A stretch of DNA of 64,000 nt. Origin: Megaustenia siamemsis (Eukaryota > Mollusca > Gastropoda > Stylommatophora > Ariophantidae). The stretch is taken from the NCBI GenBank assembly GCA_032433765.1, contig JAVIAB010000160.1, positions 20,406,115 through 20,470,114 on the forward strand, written 5' to 3'. Below the pieces are notes generated by a model that saw nothing but the letters and a program-made list of their open reading frames with translations, was not told the origin of the DNA and did not search any database. The position numbers and the translations under genes were made by a program. Below are positions 44,117 through 55,350 of this stretch, in pieces (the stretch's first letter is position 1; each line of letters opens with the position of its first letter).

Positions 44117-45145
44117 AAACAATACCATTTTTTCTATCTTCTTTCAATTCTCCCTTTCCTATCCTATTTTCTCAAAAGAAAATAAGAAAGATAAAGAAGA
44201 AACATAATTGAAAGATAATTAAATGAATACTTATACAAGATTTTATTTTAATACATCTCCCCTCTTCTCGTTTTTGCTTCTCTCCCCACAAAAATTAATT
44301 AAACACCCCCACCACCCAATTGCTGTAAAAGAAGCCCAGGAAAAAAAAAAAAAAGACAACCTCAATTAAAATCATCTGTGCAAAGTTTGATACTTAATAG
44401 TGAAGATCTTCAGACATGGAGAATCTAGAATTTCTACTCCACATGCCATCTTCAACCAAAAAGGACAATAGACAGATCAAATTAAAATTCTTAAATGAAT
44501 GTCACTAAATAATGTGTGTAGACTATATTATGCACTAACATTCAATTTTGATCAATTAAAAATCTCTAGATTATTATAACTAAATGGAAAGTTTAACTAC
44601 CTAGAAACATTTCTGTACCAGTATACAGAAGTAAAGTTTCAATTCAATTTGTATTTATCTTGATTATTTTTTTGAGTTCTGAGAAATACTTGCAGCTGTC
44701 TGCCATTTTTCTTAAAATGGTTTATTTCTAGAATATTTTTTAAACTTGTTTTATACCTATAATTTTTCTACTAATTATCTCTGGAATGAAGAATTAGACA
44801 AAAGAAAAATGTAACTCAAAAGATGAATTAGTGAAACTTCTAAAACAACATTCATTACATTTTCATGAAGGAATCTTTATAGTCCTGTCAAGAATGCTAT
44901 ATTTTCCTCAATGTTTTAAGGCACAAGAGAACAGAGAAAGAACAGAAGAGTGAGAGTAAAATGCAAGACTAAATGCATGTCTATGTTTCAACATTTGTGC
45001 CCATTATGAGTCTTGGAAATGTGTTAATTTCAATAACATTTTGATAATTTTGGAAAATTTAAAGATATATCCTTTCTTGCCTAACTGAAAATTAAGTTTT
45101 GTTTTAAAAGTTATTATTTGTAAAATAAAATAATAAATGTCTGCC
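44117..45145. other. AT-rich stretch without recognisable gene
   Basis: No exon or known repeat is visible. Confidence 0.35.
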
Positions 45146-45153
45146 ATATCTTA

Positions 45154-45844
45154 CCAGTAGAAGAGATCGATCACTTTATCTATCTTGGAAGTCACATTGA
45201 TCGAGAAGGGGATACAAGTAAAGAAATTAGAATCAGAATAGCTAAAGCAGCAATGTCTTTCAGAAGCCTTGAAAAGTTGTGGAAATCAAAACTAATCAGC
45301 ACAAACACAAAACTTAGGCTATTCAAATCAAATGTACTATCAACCCTTACGTATGCGTGTGAAAGCTGGAAAACAACAAGAGATATAGAAACAAAGTTGA
45401 ACGCATTCGAAAATAAATGTCTAAGGAAAATACTTGGTATAGCGTGGAACGAATTCAAAACAAATGAGGAAATTAGATAAATCGCCAATCAACCACTAAT
45501 ATCTTCAGTAATAAAGAAAAGATGATGGTCATATGTTGGACATGTGATGAGAAGAGATAATAACCGAATAGCAAAGCAAGCCCTCATATGGGAAACAACA
45601 GGTAAGAGAAAAAGAGGAAGACCCAGGGAGACACTGAGAAGAACATTGATGAGAGAGGCAAGAGCAGCAGGATTCGGCTCCCTCAATGAGATAGAGCTGC
45701 TTGCACAGAACAGAGACAGATGGCGAGATTTTATAAAATATCTTTAAAAGAAAACTGCTAGAACAAAAATTCAGATAGGAGAAGGTGTATCTTGGTCTAC
45801 ACCCTATGGGCCGGTTACGGCTCGAAAGGTCAATAGATAGATAG
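45154..45844 (+). mobile_element. 5'-truncated RTE-like LINE, family 1, with target duplication
   Basis: It starts inside the VEEIDHFIYLGSHIDREGD region and runs through LFKSNVLSTLTYACESWKTT, GHVMRRDN and KRGRPRETL to LIKYL-stop-like sequence and an ATAG tail. The flanks share the 8-bp direct repeat ATATCTTA (45146-45153 and 45845-45852). It shares the TAA stop after EEIR with the 30.6-kb copy. Confidence 0.88.
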
Positions 45845-46032
45845 ATATCTTATGAAGTATTCAAATAAATGTTAATGAGATTTTTAAAAAATCAACAAAA
45901 AAAAAAGAAGACAAAACCACTTGGTTAGCTTTACATAAAACAATAAGCTGATTTACTTTAAAGTATGTCATTAATGTGACAGATTTGCAGAATTTGTTGC
46001 TACTGCAGAATTACTGCATCATAAGTAATGTC

Positions 46033-46541
46033 AAAGAGATGTTCTTAGAAACAGTCACTGAGATGTTCTTAGAAACATTCACTGAGATGTTCTTAGAAAC
46101 ATTCACTGAGATGTTGTTAGAAACATTCACTGAGATGTTCTTAGAAACATTCACTGAGATGTTCTTAGAAACAATTACTGAGATGTTATTAGAAACATTC
46201 ACTGAGATGTTCTTAGAAACATTTACTGAGATGTTATTAGAAACATTCAGTGAGATGTTATTAGAAACATTCACTGAGATGTTGTTAGAAACATTCACTG
46301 AGATGTTCTTAGAAACATTCACTGAGATGTTCTTAGAAACATTCACTGAGATGTTCTTAGAAACATTCACTGAGATGTTCTTAGAAACAATTACTGAGAT
46401 GTTATTAGAAACATTCACTGAGATGTTCTTAGAAACATTTACTGAGATGTTATTAGAAACATTCAGTGAGATATTATTAGAAACATTCACTGAGATGTTC
46501 TTAGAAACATTCACTGAGATGTTCTTAGAAACAATTACTTA
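46033..46541. repeat. 24-bp minisatellite, open on both strands
   Basis: About 21 units of ACATTCACTGAGATGTTC followed by TTAGAA repeat with a period of exactly 24 bases. Because 24 is divisible by three, the + strand encodes repeated TEMFLETF and the - strand repeated NISVNVSK. A block beginning ACAATTACTG recurs at an offset of 216 bases (9 units), showing higher-order amplification. There is no evidence that either frame is translated. Confidence 0.93.
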
Positions 46542-46574
46542 AGCATTTACCCATTCCACAAACGTTGATCTTAT

Positions 46575-47065
46575 GCATCATCATTATCAAGTACCGGGCC
46601 TACTGGCGTAGGTGATCATGTCTCTCCACAACTTTCGATCTCAGCAGCTATTTATCATTCCTGTTGTTGACCTTCTGCCAAGCCATTCTCTTAAGCTGTC
46701 TGTTATTTTTTTCTCTTTGCTTCCCTCTATCACTTCGTCCCTCAATTTTTCCAGTTGTTACAATATATTCCAGTTGTTCTCTTCTCATTAGATGGCCAAA
46801 AAATGATGATTGTTTCTTCCTAATATTGGAAATTAGCTCTCTTTTTGCTTTGACCTCTCTCAGAACATCTTCATTACTCTTCTTAGCTGTCCATGGTACT
46901 CTCAACATTCTTCTGTAAAACTACATTTCTACAGACTCCAGTGATTTTCTTGTCTCTTGTCCTATTGTCCATGATTCGCATCCATATGTTAAGACTGGTT
47001 CTACATAACATTTAAGAACTCTTTTTCTTGTTTCTATTGTCAAAAATGGATTGCACATAGGCAGG
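46575..47065 (-). mobile_element. LINE family 3 fragment
   Basis: The - strand frame 46648-46908 reads VPWTAKKSNEDVLREVKAKR, then ELISNIRKKQSSFFGHLMRR and EQLEYIVTTGKIEGR. The 3' tail at 46575-46590 is CATCATCATTATC. It lacks RT. Confidence 0.8.
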
Positions 47066-48050
47066 TTTAAAATTTGTGTATCCTGTGTCCAAAATTATTG
47101 CAAGCATCACCAAACATGTCAATAGACTAGAGCTCTGGTAATAATCATCAATTCTATAAAAAAATAACAAAACAAGTAACAGATATTAACTTAATAGTAG
47201 TCACTAATTCTAGGAGTCCTTATCTGAGATATTCAGGAATACAAACAGCTAAGATATGATTATAAAGCTGTAAGGTTTTCTCTTATTATTGAGTAGAAGA
47301 ATAATAGATATGCAGTTAGTCTAATACAATCTCTCTTTTTTTTTTGTTCCGCTTACCTGTTGAATAATTTTTAAAAAACTTGAAAAGTGTTTTTTTTTCC
47401 CACCTAAAATTTGTACTGTTCACAATTTTCAGTGATGGGTTCAGCTAAAGATATATGTGTTTGTACTTTGTCTTGTGTGTGCAGACATGATTGTAAAGTC
47501 AAATTCAAATAGAGCCTGTCATATGTGAAGTATATATGGTAAAAAGTTGCTGCGTAGCTAATTTTTCTATTCTCACTCTAACAGCTTTTTTTCTTTTATT
47601 TGTGTTGTTCTCAAACATCTTTTGTGTTTGTGTTGTTCTCAAACATCATTTGTTTTTATGTGCCAAGGGAAAAATAGTGTGTTTTTTACAGTGCTCTTTA
47701 GTTCACTTCCTACATTAATGTGTGCATAATGTGTATCAGATATTTTGTTTGACCATCCTAGACAGTTCTTCCCAAATTTCTTCTATTTTTGCATCTAATT
47801 GTTAATGTTTGTTGTGAAAAGCTGTTTTCCAGTAACCATGCCACATATCTAAACCAATAAATATGCTACCTATGAATGAAGTTCAGAACTAGTGTTACTT
47901 CTATCTTTTCTTAATTTCTTAATTTGTTATTTTACTATTACTGTCACATTAAGTATTTTTCAAAGTTATCTCATTTCAGTTGTTGTAATTTCTTTCCTTC
48001 CTCCATTGCAGTTATCATTTGTGTTTAATGTCAATATGGCGGATAGGCGG
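47066..48050. other. Unannotated AT-rich sequence
   Basis: I see no exon or clear repeat. Confidence 0.3.
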
Positions 48051-48054
48051 CTGG

Positions 48055-48450
48055 AACTGTTGAGGCTCTGTCTGAAAAGTGTTCCTTGTTGCTGTTTCCT
48101 CATATTCCAAGTCCAGCTTGCTGCCAGAGCTACTGAATAGTGCTCTTGTGCACACCATGAGCTGTGTTTTTCATCCGGATCATGTTTGATATTTCAATTG
48201 CTTACGATGAATGATGATATGATATGATGAAGGACAGTTTGATTGCATTCACTTTCGGTGCAGCTACACCTTATGTCTTTTAGCATATGCTGTGGCTGCT
48301 ATGATGAGGACTGCAGGTGCCTTTCCTTGTTTGGATACTTCAGTGAGATGAGATGTTAATTCAGATGATGATGATGGTACAGTCGGTTGAGCAATTATGG
48401 ATTTTAATTCATTTGGAGTGATACCAGGGCCTTTGACTAACTATAACTAC
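48055..48450 (-). repeat. Dispersed repeat D, copy 2
   Basis: This is a reverse-oriented relative of 30210-30595, including AAAAGTGTTCCTTGTTGCTG, CATCCGGATCATGTTTGATA and CCTTATGTCTTTTAGCATATG. It is non-coding. Confidence 0.7.
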
Positions 48451-48545
48451 AACAATTTAACACTGATGGCATAGCACTGGCAGAAATATAGAGATGTAGT
48501 TTTCACTTTTTACATCTATTGTGGTGCTTTTGATTGTAAGTAAAA

Positions 48546-48814
48546 AAGAGTCAAATAAAGAGCCCCCGTCACACCAAGTGGAGTATAGGGAATATGGTAT
48601 TAGTGACCATAAATTTTACAGACCTTCAGCACATGATTTTTGGGGTAATGTGGTCGGTATTACACCCGTGCTGCTTTACTTTCCCAGAAAAACATTTACT
48701 TTCCGGTACCCATTTAAGGCTGCGTGAACCCAGAAGCCGTCGGTTGGGATCAAACCCTACCTCTTGTCCTTTGTAGACCAGTTCACTAACCACTGAGCTA
48801 TCACGGCTCCCTGC
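48546..48814 (-). mobile_element. tRNA-derived SINE, class 1
   Basis: This is the standard class-1 order on the - strand, with a short insertion of ACATTTACTTT near 48690 that duplicates a neighbouring piece. The B box is slightly mutated (GGTTTGATCCC). Confidence 0.88.
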
Positions 48815-48837
48815 TTTTGATTGTAATGGGTGTTATT

Positions 48838-49290
48838 TGTCCAATTACATGGTTTCATTTCTTGCATCTCCTCTCAAAGTTGGTCTTAGTTTTTTCACCT
48901 GCTTATAATACTCTCTAAGAATTTAAACATTCTCTACTTGTTTCAGCTCTTTGTTTTTTTGTGATAATCTGCCATATATTTTGGTCTTTTTTACTTCTGG
49001 TCATGATCTCTGTATTTTCTGTGTTAGTCATTATATCAGCTTTTGCATGCTTCATGTAATTCATTCAAATGTTGCTGTGACTCATTTTGTGAACTTATTA
49101 TTATAGCCTGGTCACTGCAAAAAGAAAGAGCTCAATACGGTTTTTAATTTGCTGGAGGAGGAAATACTTATGTGGTCTACATATGTGATGAATAAAAGAG
49201 GTGAAAATGTTTATACTTGCATAATTCCTGTCTTTAATGTTTATTAATTGCCTTTTTGATTGGCCAACTTTATTATTTTTTTTTCCAAAC
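48838..49290 (-). mobile_element. Degraded LINE fragment with RT-proximal remnant
   Basis: Sequence for SDQAIIISSQNESQQHLNE (a YADD-downstream block, like DQCLIYEDENLLQQHLTS at 53.8 kb) and EAC..YNDQHRKYRDH is legible on the - strand. Everything else is decayed. Confidence 0.6.
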
Positions 49291-49824
49291 CATAATAATC
49301 ATAGATTTTAAGTAAACAAGAGGAAAATTGAGACACCTAGAAACTGGTGACGTTAACAGGCAGAACATTACCTCAAACATTATTTATAGAATAATATAAT
49401 GCTAATATATACTTTTAAAAAAAACTGATGAAACAGAGAAGATTTGAAAGGTGCTGAAACATAATTGGAAAATCAATTTGTCAAAGTTCTCCCATTTCCT
49501 TATACAGTGAAATATTAGATGTTATTAAAGGCATGCTATTTGTATTAATAGCATAGACTGAAACAATGAAAAATTATCTACTCATACATTCATTACAGCC
49601 AGTATGAAGTTCAGCTTTTAGTAACAGATGTAAAAGAAAATGTGATATCGCTAACATGTACAACTTCAGCTTAGATAAGTTTTAGAAGTTGTGTAAATGG
49701 ACAAAATGTGACAGAATGCAGTAAAACAGAAAATAAAAGCTAGCAAACATTTTAAATCTTTTAACTGTCAGATTCAAAAGCAAAAAGAAAATGCCAATGA
49801 GCTGTACTTACTTAGTTAAAGGCT
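49291..49824. other. Unannotated sequence
   Basis: I see no gene. Confidence 0.3.
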
Positions 49825-50205
49825 ATGTCTGAAAAGTGTTCCTTGTTGTAGTTTCCTTATATTCCGAGTCCGGCTTGTTGCAGCAGCTACTGAATTTAAG
49901 TGCTCTGTGCACACTGTGAGCTGTGCATTTCATCTGTTTTGATCGTGTTTCGATATTCTATTTGCTTACGATGAATGATATTGTATGACAGGGAATAGAT
50001 GGTTGTGTTCACTCTCTGTGCGGTTTCACCTTATGTCTTTTGGTGTGTACTGAGACTGCAATGATGGGGGCTACAGCTACCTTTCTTTGTTTGGAAGATG
50101 AAATAGTAATTTGGATGATTCCACTGGCACGGGCGTTGAGCAATTATGGATTGTAATTCATATGAAGTGATACCGGGGCCTTCCATAACTATAACATCTC
50201 TAACA
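49825..50205 (-). repeat. Dispersed repeat D, copy 3
   Basis: GAAAAGTGTTCCTTGTTGTA, CATCTGTTTTGATCGTGTTT and GATACCGGGGCCTTCCATAA align with the other two copies. Copy 3 is closer to copy 1 at its GATACCGGGGCC end. Confidence 0.75.
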
Positions 50206-50329
50206 CTTTGCATTATTTATCCTTCCAGTGCTGTTAAACATCAAACAGAACTCAACACGTGCCTCACCTAAGTACTTATTCTGGGTACCTTATCAATCTC
50301 ATTAACCCTAGATTATGATACCGTCGTAA

Positions 50330-50900
50330 AAATTACCGCATGAAAACACAAATTTGTTAAAATTTGACATTTTTCCATGGTCAAACACCCCCTCCCATCC
50401 CTTCCATGTACCTTCCTAATTACTACTTCTGGTGATCCATGAGTGTTGGATTTGCTTCTATTGATGTAAGAATCCCACACTTTCATGAGATACGATCTAG
50501 AATAATGTGGAAAAACAAATTAACAAATTTCAAGAAATTTTTACTTTTTCTTCTCTGTGACCAGGGAAATTTCCTTGGTCATTGCTGAAATCAAAACAAC
50601 CCTTTGTAACTATGAAACAGCGAAGAATGTTATGAGGTAGCCACACATGCTGACAGCTTATGGCGACCATACCAGTAGAAATTGTAACACATCTGGTCCA
50701 TGGGGTCAAACTCAGATCATAAATCAACCAAAGCCAGGAAATTCGAGTCCCCATGTTTTGCCTAGTGTGAACACACAGCTGTGTGTCAAAAGTTCAGAGA
50801 AAATACTATATTTAGAGTACCTAATGTTACATTTAAGTTGTAATAATTTTAACTATGGTATCGCAAACACATCAATCACAGACAGGTATCTTAATTAAGG
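50330..50900 (+). repeat. Dispersed repeat E, uninterrupted copy
   Basis: It aligns in two blocks with 4910-5149 and 5700-6050, and lacks the LINE that splits the 5-kb copy. The right end (TTAATTAAGGGCTAAGG) runs into the composite repeat at 50901. Confidence 0.7.
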
Positions 50901-51765
50901 GCTAAGGAACCGAGAATCAATTCAGAGGAACAGATATGTTTACAGCACTTGGAAAAATTGACAAATAATCAACAACAGAAAAAAATATGGACCAAAGCAG
51001 GATCGAACCCGTACTCAGTGGCACAGCGCCTTGCCATGAAAAGCCAAACGCTAGGGAACACTGCCACTCAGCTAATAAACAAATTAGTTTCATAGGCAAT
51101 GTCTTTCACGCAGGTGTTCTTATGACTATAGCATAAGGTTGCGATCACAGCTCGGAAATACATAGTGTATCAGTATTTTTTCCTGTTAAGACAAGTATCT
51201 CCCAGATAGGGTAGGGCTGAATACTTGCATTGCAGACAAACATTTAGGACGAAACAGCCCGAATAGTAGTTTCCAGTGGTTTAGGCTGGAGACAAATAAT
51301 AATAAATGAATATTATTATAGAGGGAAACTTCCGAGGCAATAATCAGCGACATTGCCTACGAAAGACATTGCCTACTAAGCTAATTTTTTGTTAGCTGAG
51401 TGGCAGTGTTCCCTAGTTTTTGGCTTTTCATGGCAAGGCGCTGTGCCACTGAAAACGGGTTCAATCCTGCTTTGGTCCATATTTTTTTCTGTTGTTGATT
51501 ATTTGTCAATTTTTCAGAGTGCTGTAAACATACCTCTTCCTCTGAATTGATTCACTGTTTTTCGCCTCAGAACTTTCCCTCTATAATAATATTCATTTAT
51601 TATTATTTGTCTCCAGCCTAAACCACTGGAAACCACTATTCATGCTGTTTCGTCCTAAATGTTTGTCTGCAACACAAGTATTCAGCCCTACCCTATCCGG
51701 GAGATACTTTTCTTTTTAGGAAAAAATACAGATACACTATGTATTTCCGAGCTAAGGAACCGAGA
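50901..51765. mobile_element. Composite inverted repeat with tRNA-like promoter parts, flanked by 15-bp direct repeats
   Basis: The 15-bp GCTAAGGAACCGAGA occurs at 50901-50915 and 51751-51765. Between them are two related halves in opposite orientation. The left half, read on the - strand, has segment order B then A; the right half, on the + strand, has order A then B. Segment A contains TTAGCTGAGTGGCAGTG and a B-box-like GGTTCAATCCTG or GGTTCGATCCTG; segment B contains CCCTCTATAATAATATTCAT and AAACCACTGGAAACCACTA. See the findings for interpretation. Confidence 0.7.
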
Positions 51766-51784
51766 CCTGCTATATATCTACATT

Positions 51785-51925
51785 TGTTTTTCCTGTCAAA
51801 TGTTCCTCTTAGTGTCTCTCAATGTCAGCTTTTTACTTCTTTTACCTGTTGTTTCCCATTTGAGGGCTTACTCTGTTATTTTGGTTAATTCTTCTCACCA
51901 CATGCCCAGCTATACATGTACCCAT
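51785..51925 (-). mobile_element. RTE-like LINE fragment, family 1 relative
   Basis: TTACCTGTTGTTTCCCATTT and CTCTTAGTGTCTCTCAATGT correspond to the - strand WETTGKR and GRPRETL region. It is short and decayed. Confidence 0.6.
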
Positions 51926-53045
51926 TAGAGGAAACATGCATTCTTAAATACAATTTTGGTTCTAACCCATAATAGTGTATGCAATTGCCAATAATCTTAC
52001 ACAGACATTTCTTATATATAAATTTGCACAACTATTCAAAGGCTCCAATTTAAAACTGATTACTCACAAAATTTTGCATTTAATCTTGAAATTTGAGCAT
52101 TGCATGTTTTAAAATATTATTTGGATACATCAGTTAAGCTTATGTCTGTCATTGCTTATTTTAATTTCAAACACTTGTAGGTATAACATCCTGTACTGTT
52201 AATGTTTGTGGTCGACAAAAGAGAGACAAAAATCCAAAAGCAAAAAATATAATAAACTTAATATTAAAATCACAACAGCTTAAACAAAAATGCTCTGATT
52301 CTCAACTGTCTTTGTGAAAGGGATGAAGAAGGGGAATTACTATAGCTCTCTATTTTACCATTTGTAACTTCTATGTCATTTTGTATGATTCTTTAACAGA
52401 GGTCTCTAACATGTGTAGTCAGTTATCTTTAATGTTGTATACACTTAACATATGATAAACAAACCTTTCACAAAATTGTTGCTTTTATTAACGTCAACAT
52501 CTTCAATTTTAATATAATGTGTGAACTCTAAATGATTTTCATGATTTAATCGTTTCAATTCCACAGATGAAATATCTTATTCTAAAATAAAGAAAGCTGC
52601 CTTATAAAGAAATAAATATTTGTGAATGAGATATCACTAGATTTCTTGTAAGAGTTTTATATTCCTAGCTAATTATAACAGTTAATACTCTATGTAAAAG
52701 ATGACACAATCAACTGCTATCATTGTCTGTGAACTAGTTCTAAGGCTCCATCCATACAGAAAACTTGTCCTTGACTTCTTGAAAACTGAACTTTGATCCA
52801 GCATCATTGCAATGGTGGCTATGATGGTTGTGGATGTGAGTCTCCTGTGTCTACATACAGAACCGTGTCAGTGTTTGGTGATTTGTCAGCTTCAGTGCCT
52901 AAATGAATATAAATATCAATATTACATTTAGCCGTTATATTTTAAGTGTGAGAGCAAAAATACATGTTTGCTAATGGATGTAGTGAGTGTATATAAATAT
53001 AATTTCTCCTTCTTCTTTTTTTTTTCTCTTTTCACTGATACCTAA
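51926..53045. other. Unannotated AT-rich stretch
   Basis: No exon or known repeat is visible. Confidence 0.3.
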
Positions 53046-53049
53046 AAGG

Positions 53050-54095
53050 TGTCATGGTTTATATCATTTGTCGTTCTTGAGCTGCTCGAACTGTCTGAAT
53101 TAGTGATTTTCCTTTGTTGTTACATGTCTCTGTCATTGCATCGATCCATCTTCTTCTGGGTCTTCCTCTTGGTCATTTTCCATGCATTCTCGAGAAGAAC
53201 GCCCTTGATTGTGATTGATAAGGATTCATTCTGACCAGGTTGCCAAACCATTTAAGTTGTTGTTGTTCTATATATTCTTGGCAGGGTTTTGTTCCTACTA
53301 TATTTCTTATGGTTTCATTTGGTATTCTATCTCTTCTTGTGTTGTTTGTTACTTTTCTCAAGCATCACATCTCACATGTATTGATCTTTCTTAAATGTGA
53401 TTTAGTAAGGGTCCATGTTTGACTTTCATAGCATATAGTTGGTATGAAATTCTATTTATCATTTGTTGTTTAGCTGGCATAGAAATGTTTGGATGTCTTA
53501 GTAATGGTGAAAGCTGGTATGTGACAGCATTTGCTTTTTGTATTCTCATGTCAATTTCTCTGTCTAGTTTTCCATCTTCTGTGAACATTGTGCCTAAATA
53601 CTTGAGTTCCTCTACTTGTTTTATTTCTTTATCTTTGATCTTAATATTTAATGGGTGTCTTAATTTGCTTATTCTTATAGCCTCTGTTTTTGCTGTGTTA
53701 ATTTTCATACCGTAGTAGTTTGTGCAGCTTTTATCTAGAGATGTTAAATGCTGTTGTAGCAGGTTTTCATCCTCATATATTAGGCATTGGTCATGTGCGA
53801 AGAGTAGCTCGTTGATGTTGGAGTTTTCTACCTCTATGTTATTATTTGGTTTGTCCTTATTGTTGGTTGTTTCCTGATTTATTTTGTCCATATATATGAT
53901 GAAGAGGAGTGGTGAGAGGACGCATCCTTGTCTTACACCTGTTTTAACCTGAAACCATTCTGACAGACCTTCCGATGTTCTAACGGCACTTTGACTGCTT
54001 TTATATAATGTCATTATATTATCTAGTAGTCTTTCTGACATTTTCATGATCGTAATAGCACAATGGATGGTAATTCTACTTATTCGCACGAACTG
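53050..54095 (-). mobile_element. LINE with RT remnant whose catalytic YADD is FAHD
   Basis: The - strand frame of 53391-54089 (232 residues) has RT blocks TGVRQGCVLSPLLFIIYMDK, then NELLFAHDQCLIYEDENLL, then the post-RT ELKYLGTMFTEDGKLDREID. The second frame, 53173-53361, carries RRDRIPNETIRNIVGTKPCQ and QQLKWFGNLVRMNP. The YADD box is replaced by FAHD, so this copy is likely dead even apart from the frame break near 53390. Confidence 0.8.
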
Positions 54096-54329
54096 TAAGA
54101 ATAAATCACAAATAAATCCGTTCGAAATATCACAAGAACGCTTGAATTTCTTTTACTACGGGCATTGAAATTCACTTATATCTTAAATTTGACTTCCATA
54201 AAAAATTGTATCGTGTTGCCAGCACAGTCACACACACCAGAAGTCCAAAATATAATTTAATGGACTTATATCTCTGTTTTTTTTTTATTCACCAGCTTTC
54301 ACTTCTAGCAAAAGCCCTAGAGATTAGGA
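54096..54329. other. Unannotated sequence
   Basis: I see no gene. Confidence 0.3.
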
Positions 54330-54605
54330 ACTGAATTTTGCATGTTATTCTGTTTTTCCCTGGCTGCCGTGTGCACAGGGGTCCCTTGCCACACAGGTAG
54401 ATAACTCAGACTTCGGAGGTACTCATAGTTTTTTCTGTCGATGAGTAATTGACGTTTCAAGCTGTGCTTTGCTGCTGAGGCCAGGGGTGGTTGCTGCAGA
54501 GAGAAATAACAAATAAAAATCCTAATTGGTGCAGCCAGGATTTGAACCCACAACCTCTATTTCTCAAGACCGGTGTCTTGCCTTGAGACCAACTTATCCC
54601 CTAAA
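54330..54605 (-). mobile_element. tRNA-derived SINE
   Basis: On the - strand GATAAGTTGGTCTCAAGGCA is an A-box match and GTGGGTTCAAATCCTGGCTG a B-box match. The 3' body has CCTGTGTGGCAAGGGACCCC and CTGTGCACACGGCAGCCAGG. The tail module is shared with the region after 13700. Confidence 0.75.
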
Positions 54606-54689
54606 CTCGGTTTAAACGGAACTATTTTCTTAAGAATTATAACCTAGTTTGGGTATTTGTTTTTCTGTTCAATTTTTTGACTATTAAAA

Positions 54690-54960
54690 AAATATGGAGT
54701 CTTGAAAGCTGTGTGATTAAAAGAATTCAGGTTCAGTTCCCAGATGGGGCAATTTATTCGCACCAACAAGGCTCAAGGTTCACCCAGCCTCTACAAATTT
54801 CCTAAAAATGGGTACCACAAGTTTTTCTGGGAAATAAGGATAACCAAGCATGATGCTGATTAGATCATATAAAAATATGCTATTGGTCATGGAAAAAATG
54901 TTTACTAACATATACCCCATATGTCTACAAGAAATTAAGGGGCTGTTTACTTTTACATTT
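54690..54960 (+). mobile_element. Diverged SINE sharing the class-1 3' module
   Basis: The head is unlike class 1 apart from a weak B box (GGTTCAGTTCCCAG), but it continues CAAGGTTCACCCAGCC, AATGGGTACCACAAGTTTTT, CTGGGAAATAAGG and ends GGCTGTTTACTTTTACAT, parallel to class 1. It may be an older relative or a SINE with a swapped head. Confidence 0.55.
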
Positions 54961-55099
54961 TATCTATCTTGTTTTTTTTTTTGAGCCAAAGAAGGTATAT
55001 GGAGCAGAAATTCTAGAATCTCCATGTTTGATAATCTTTGCTCAGGACCCACTATACAACCCTATATCCGGGCAGGCCTGTCAACCTCATCAAGACAAT

Positions 55100-55350
55100 A
55101 AGGGACATGATGCCTGTTGTTTTTGCCTCTTGCATAAGTGTTCTTTTAGTGTTTCTTTAGGTCAACCTCCTTTTCTTTTGCCTCTTTATTTGTGATTCTC
55201 CTGTTGTCTCTTCTCACACATGGTCAACATATTTCTAACCTTTTTTTCTTGACTGTAGATATTGGATGCATGGCCATTTCTCTTACTTTTACCTTACTTG
55301 CTAAAAATATTTTAAAAATATTGTTTAATTTGGCTGATGAAAGTAACAGA
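55100..55350 (-). mobile_element. Degraded RTE-like LINE fragment
   Basis: AGTGTTCTTTTAGTGTTTCT, ATTTGTGATTCTCCTGTTGTC and GGCCATTTCTCTTACTTTTAC follow the family 1 C-terminal order on the - strand, without an open frame. Confidence 0.55.

Noticed and set aside
45976..46542. 188-codon frame of repeated TEMFLETF as a candidate protein
   Set aside because: It is a by-product of the 24-bp array; both strands are open equally, and nothing flanking looks like a gene.
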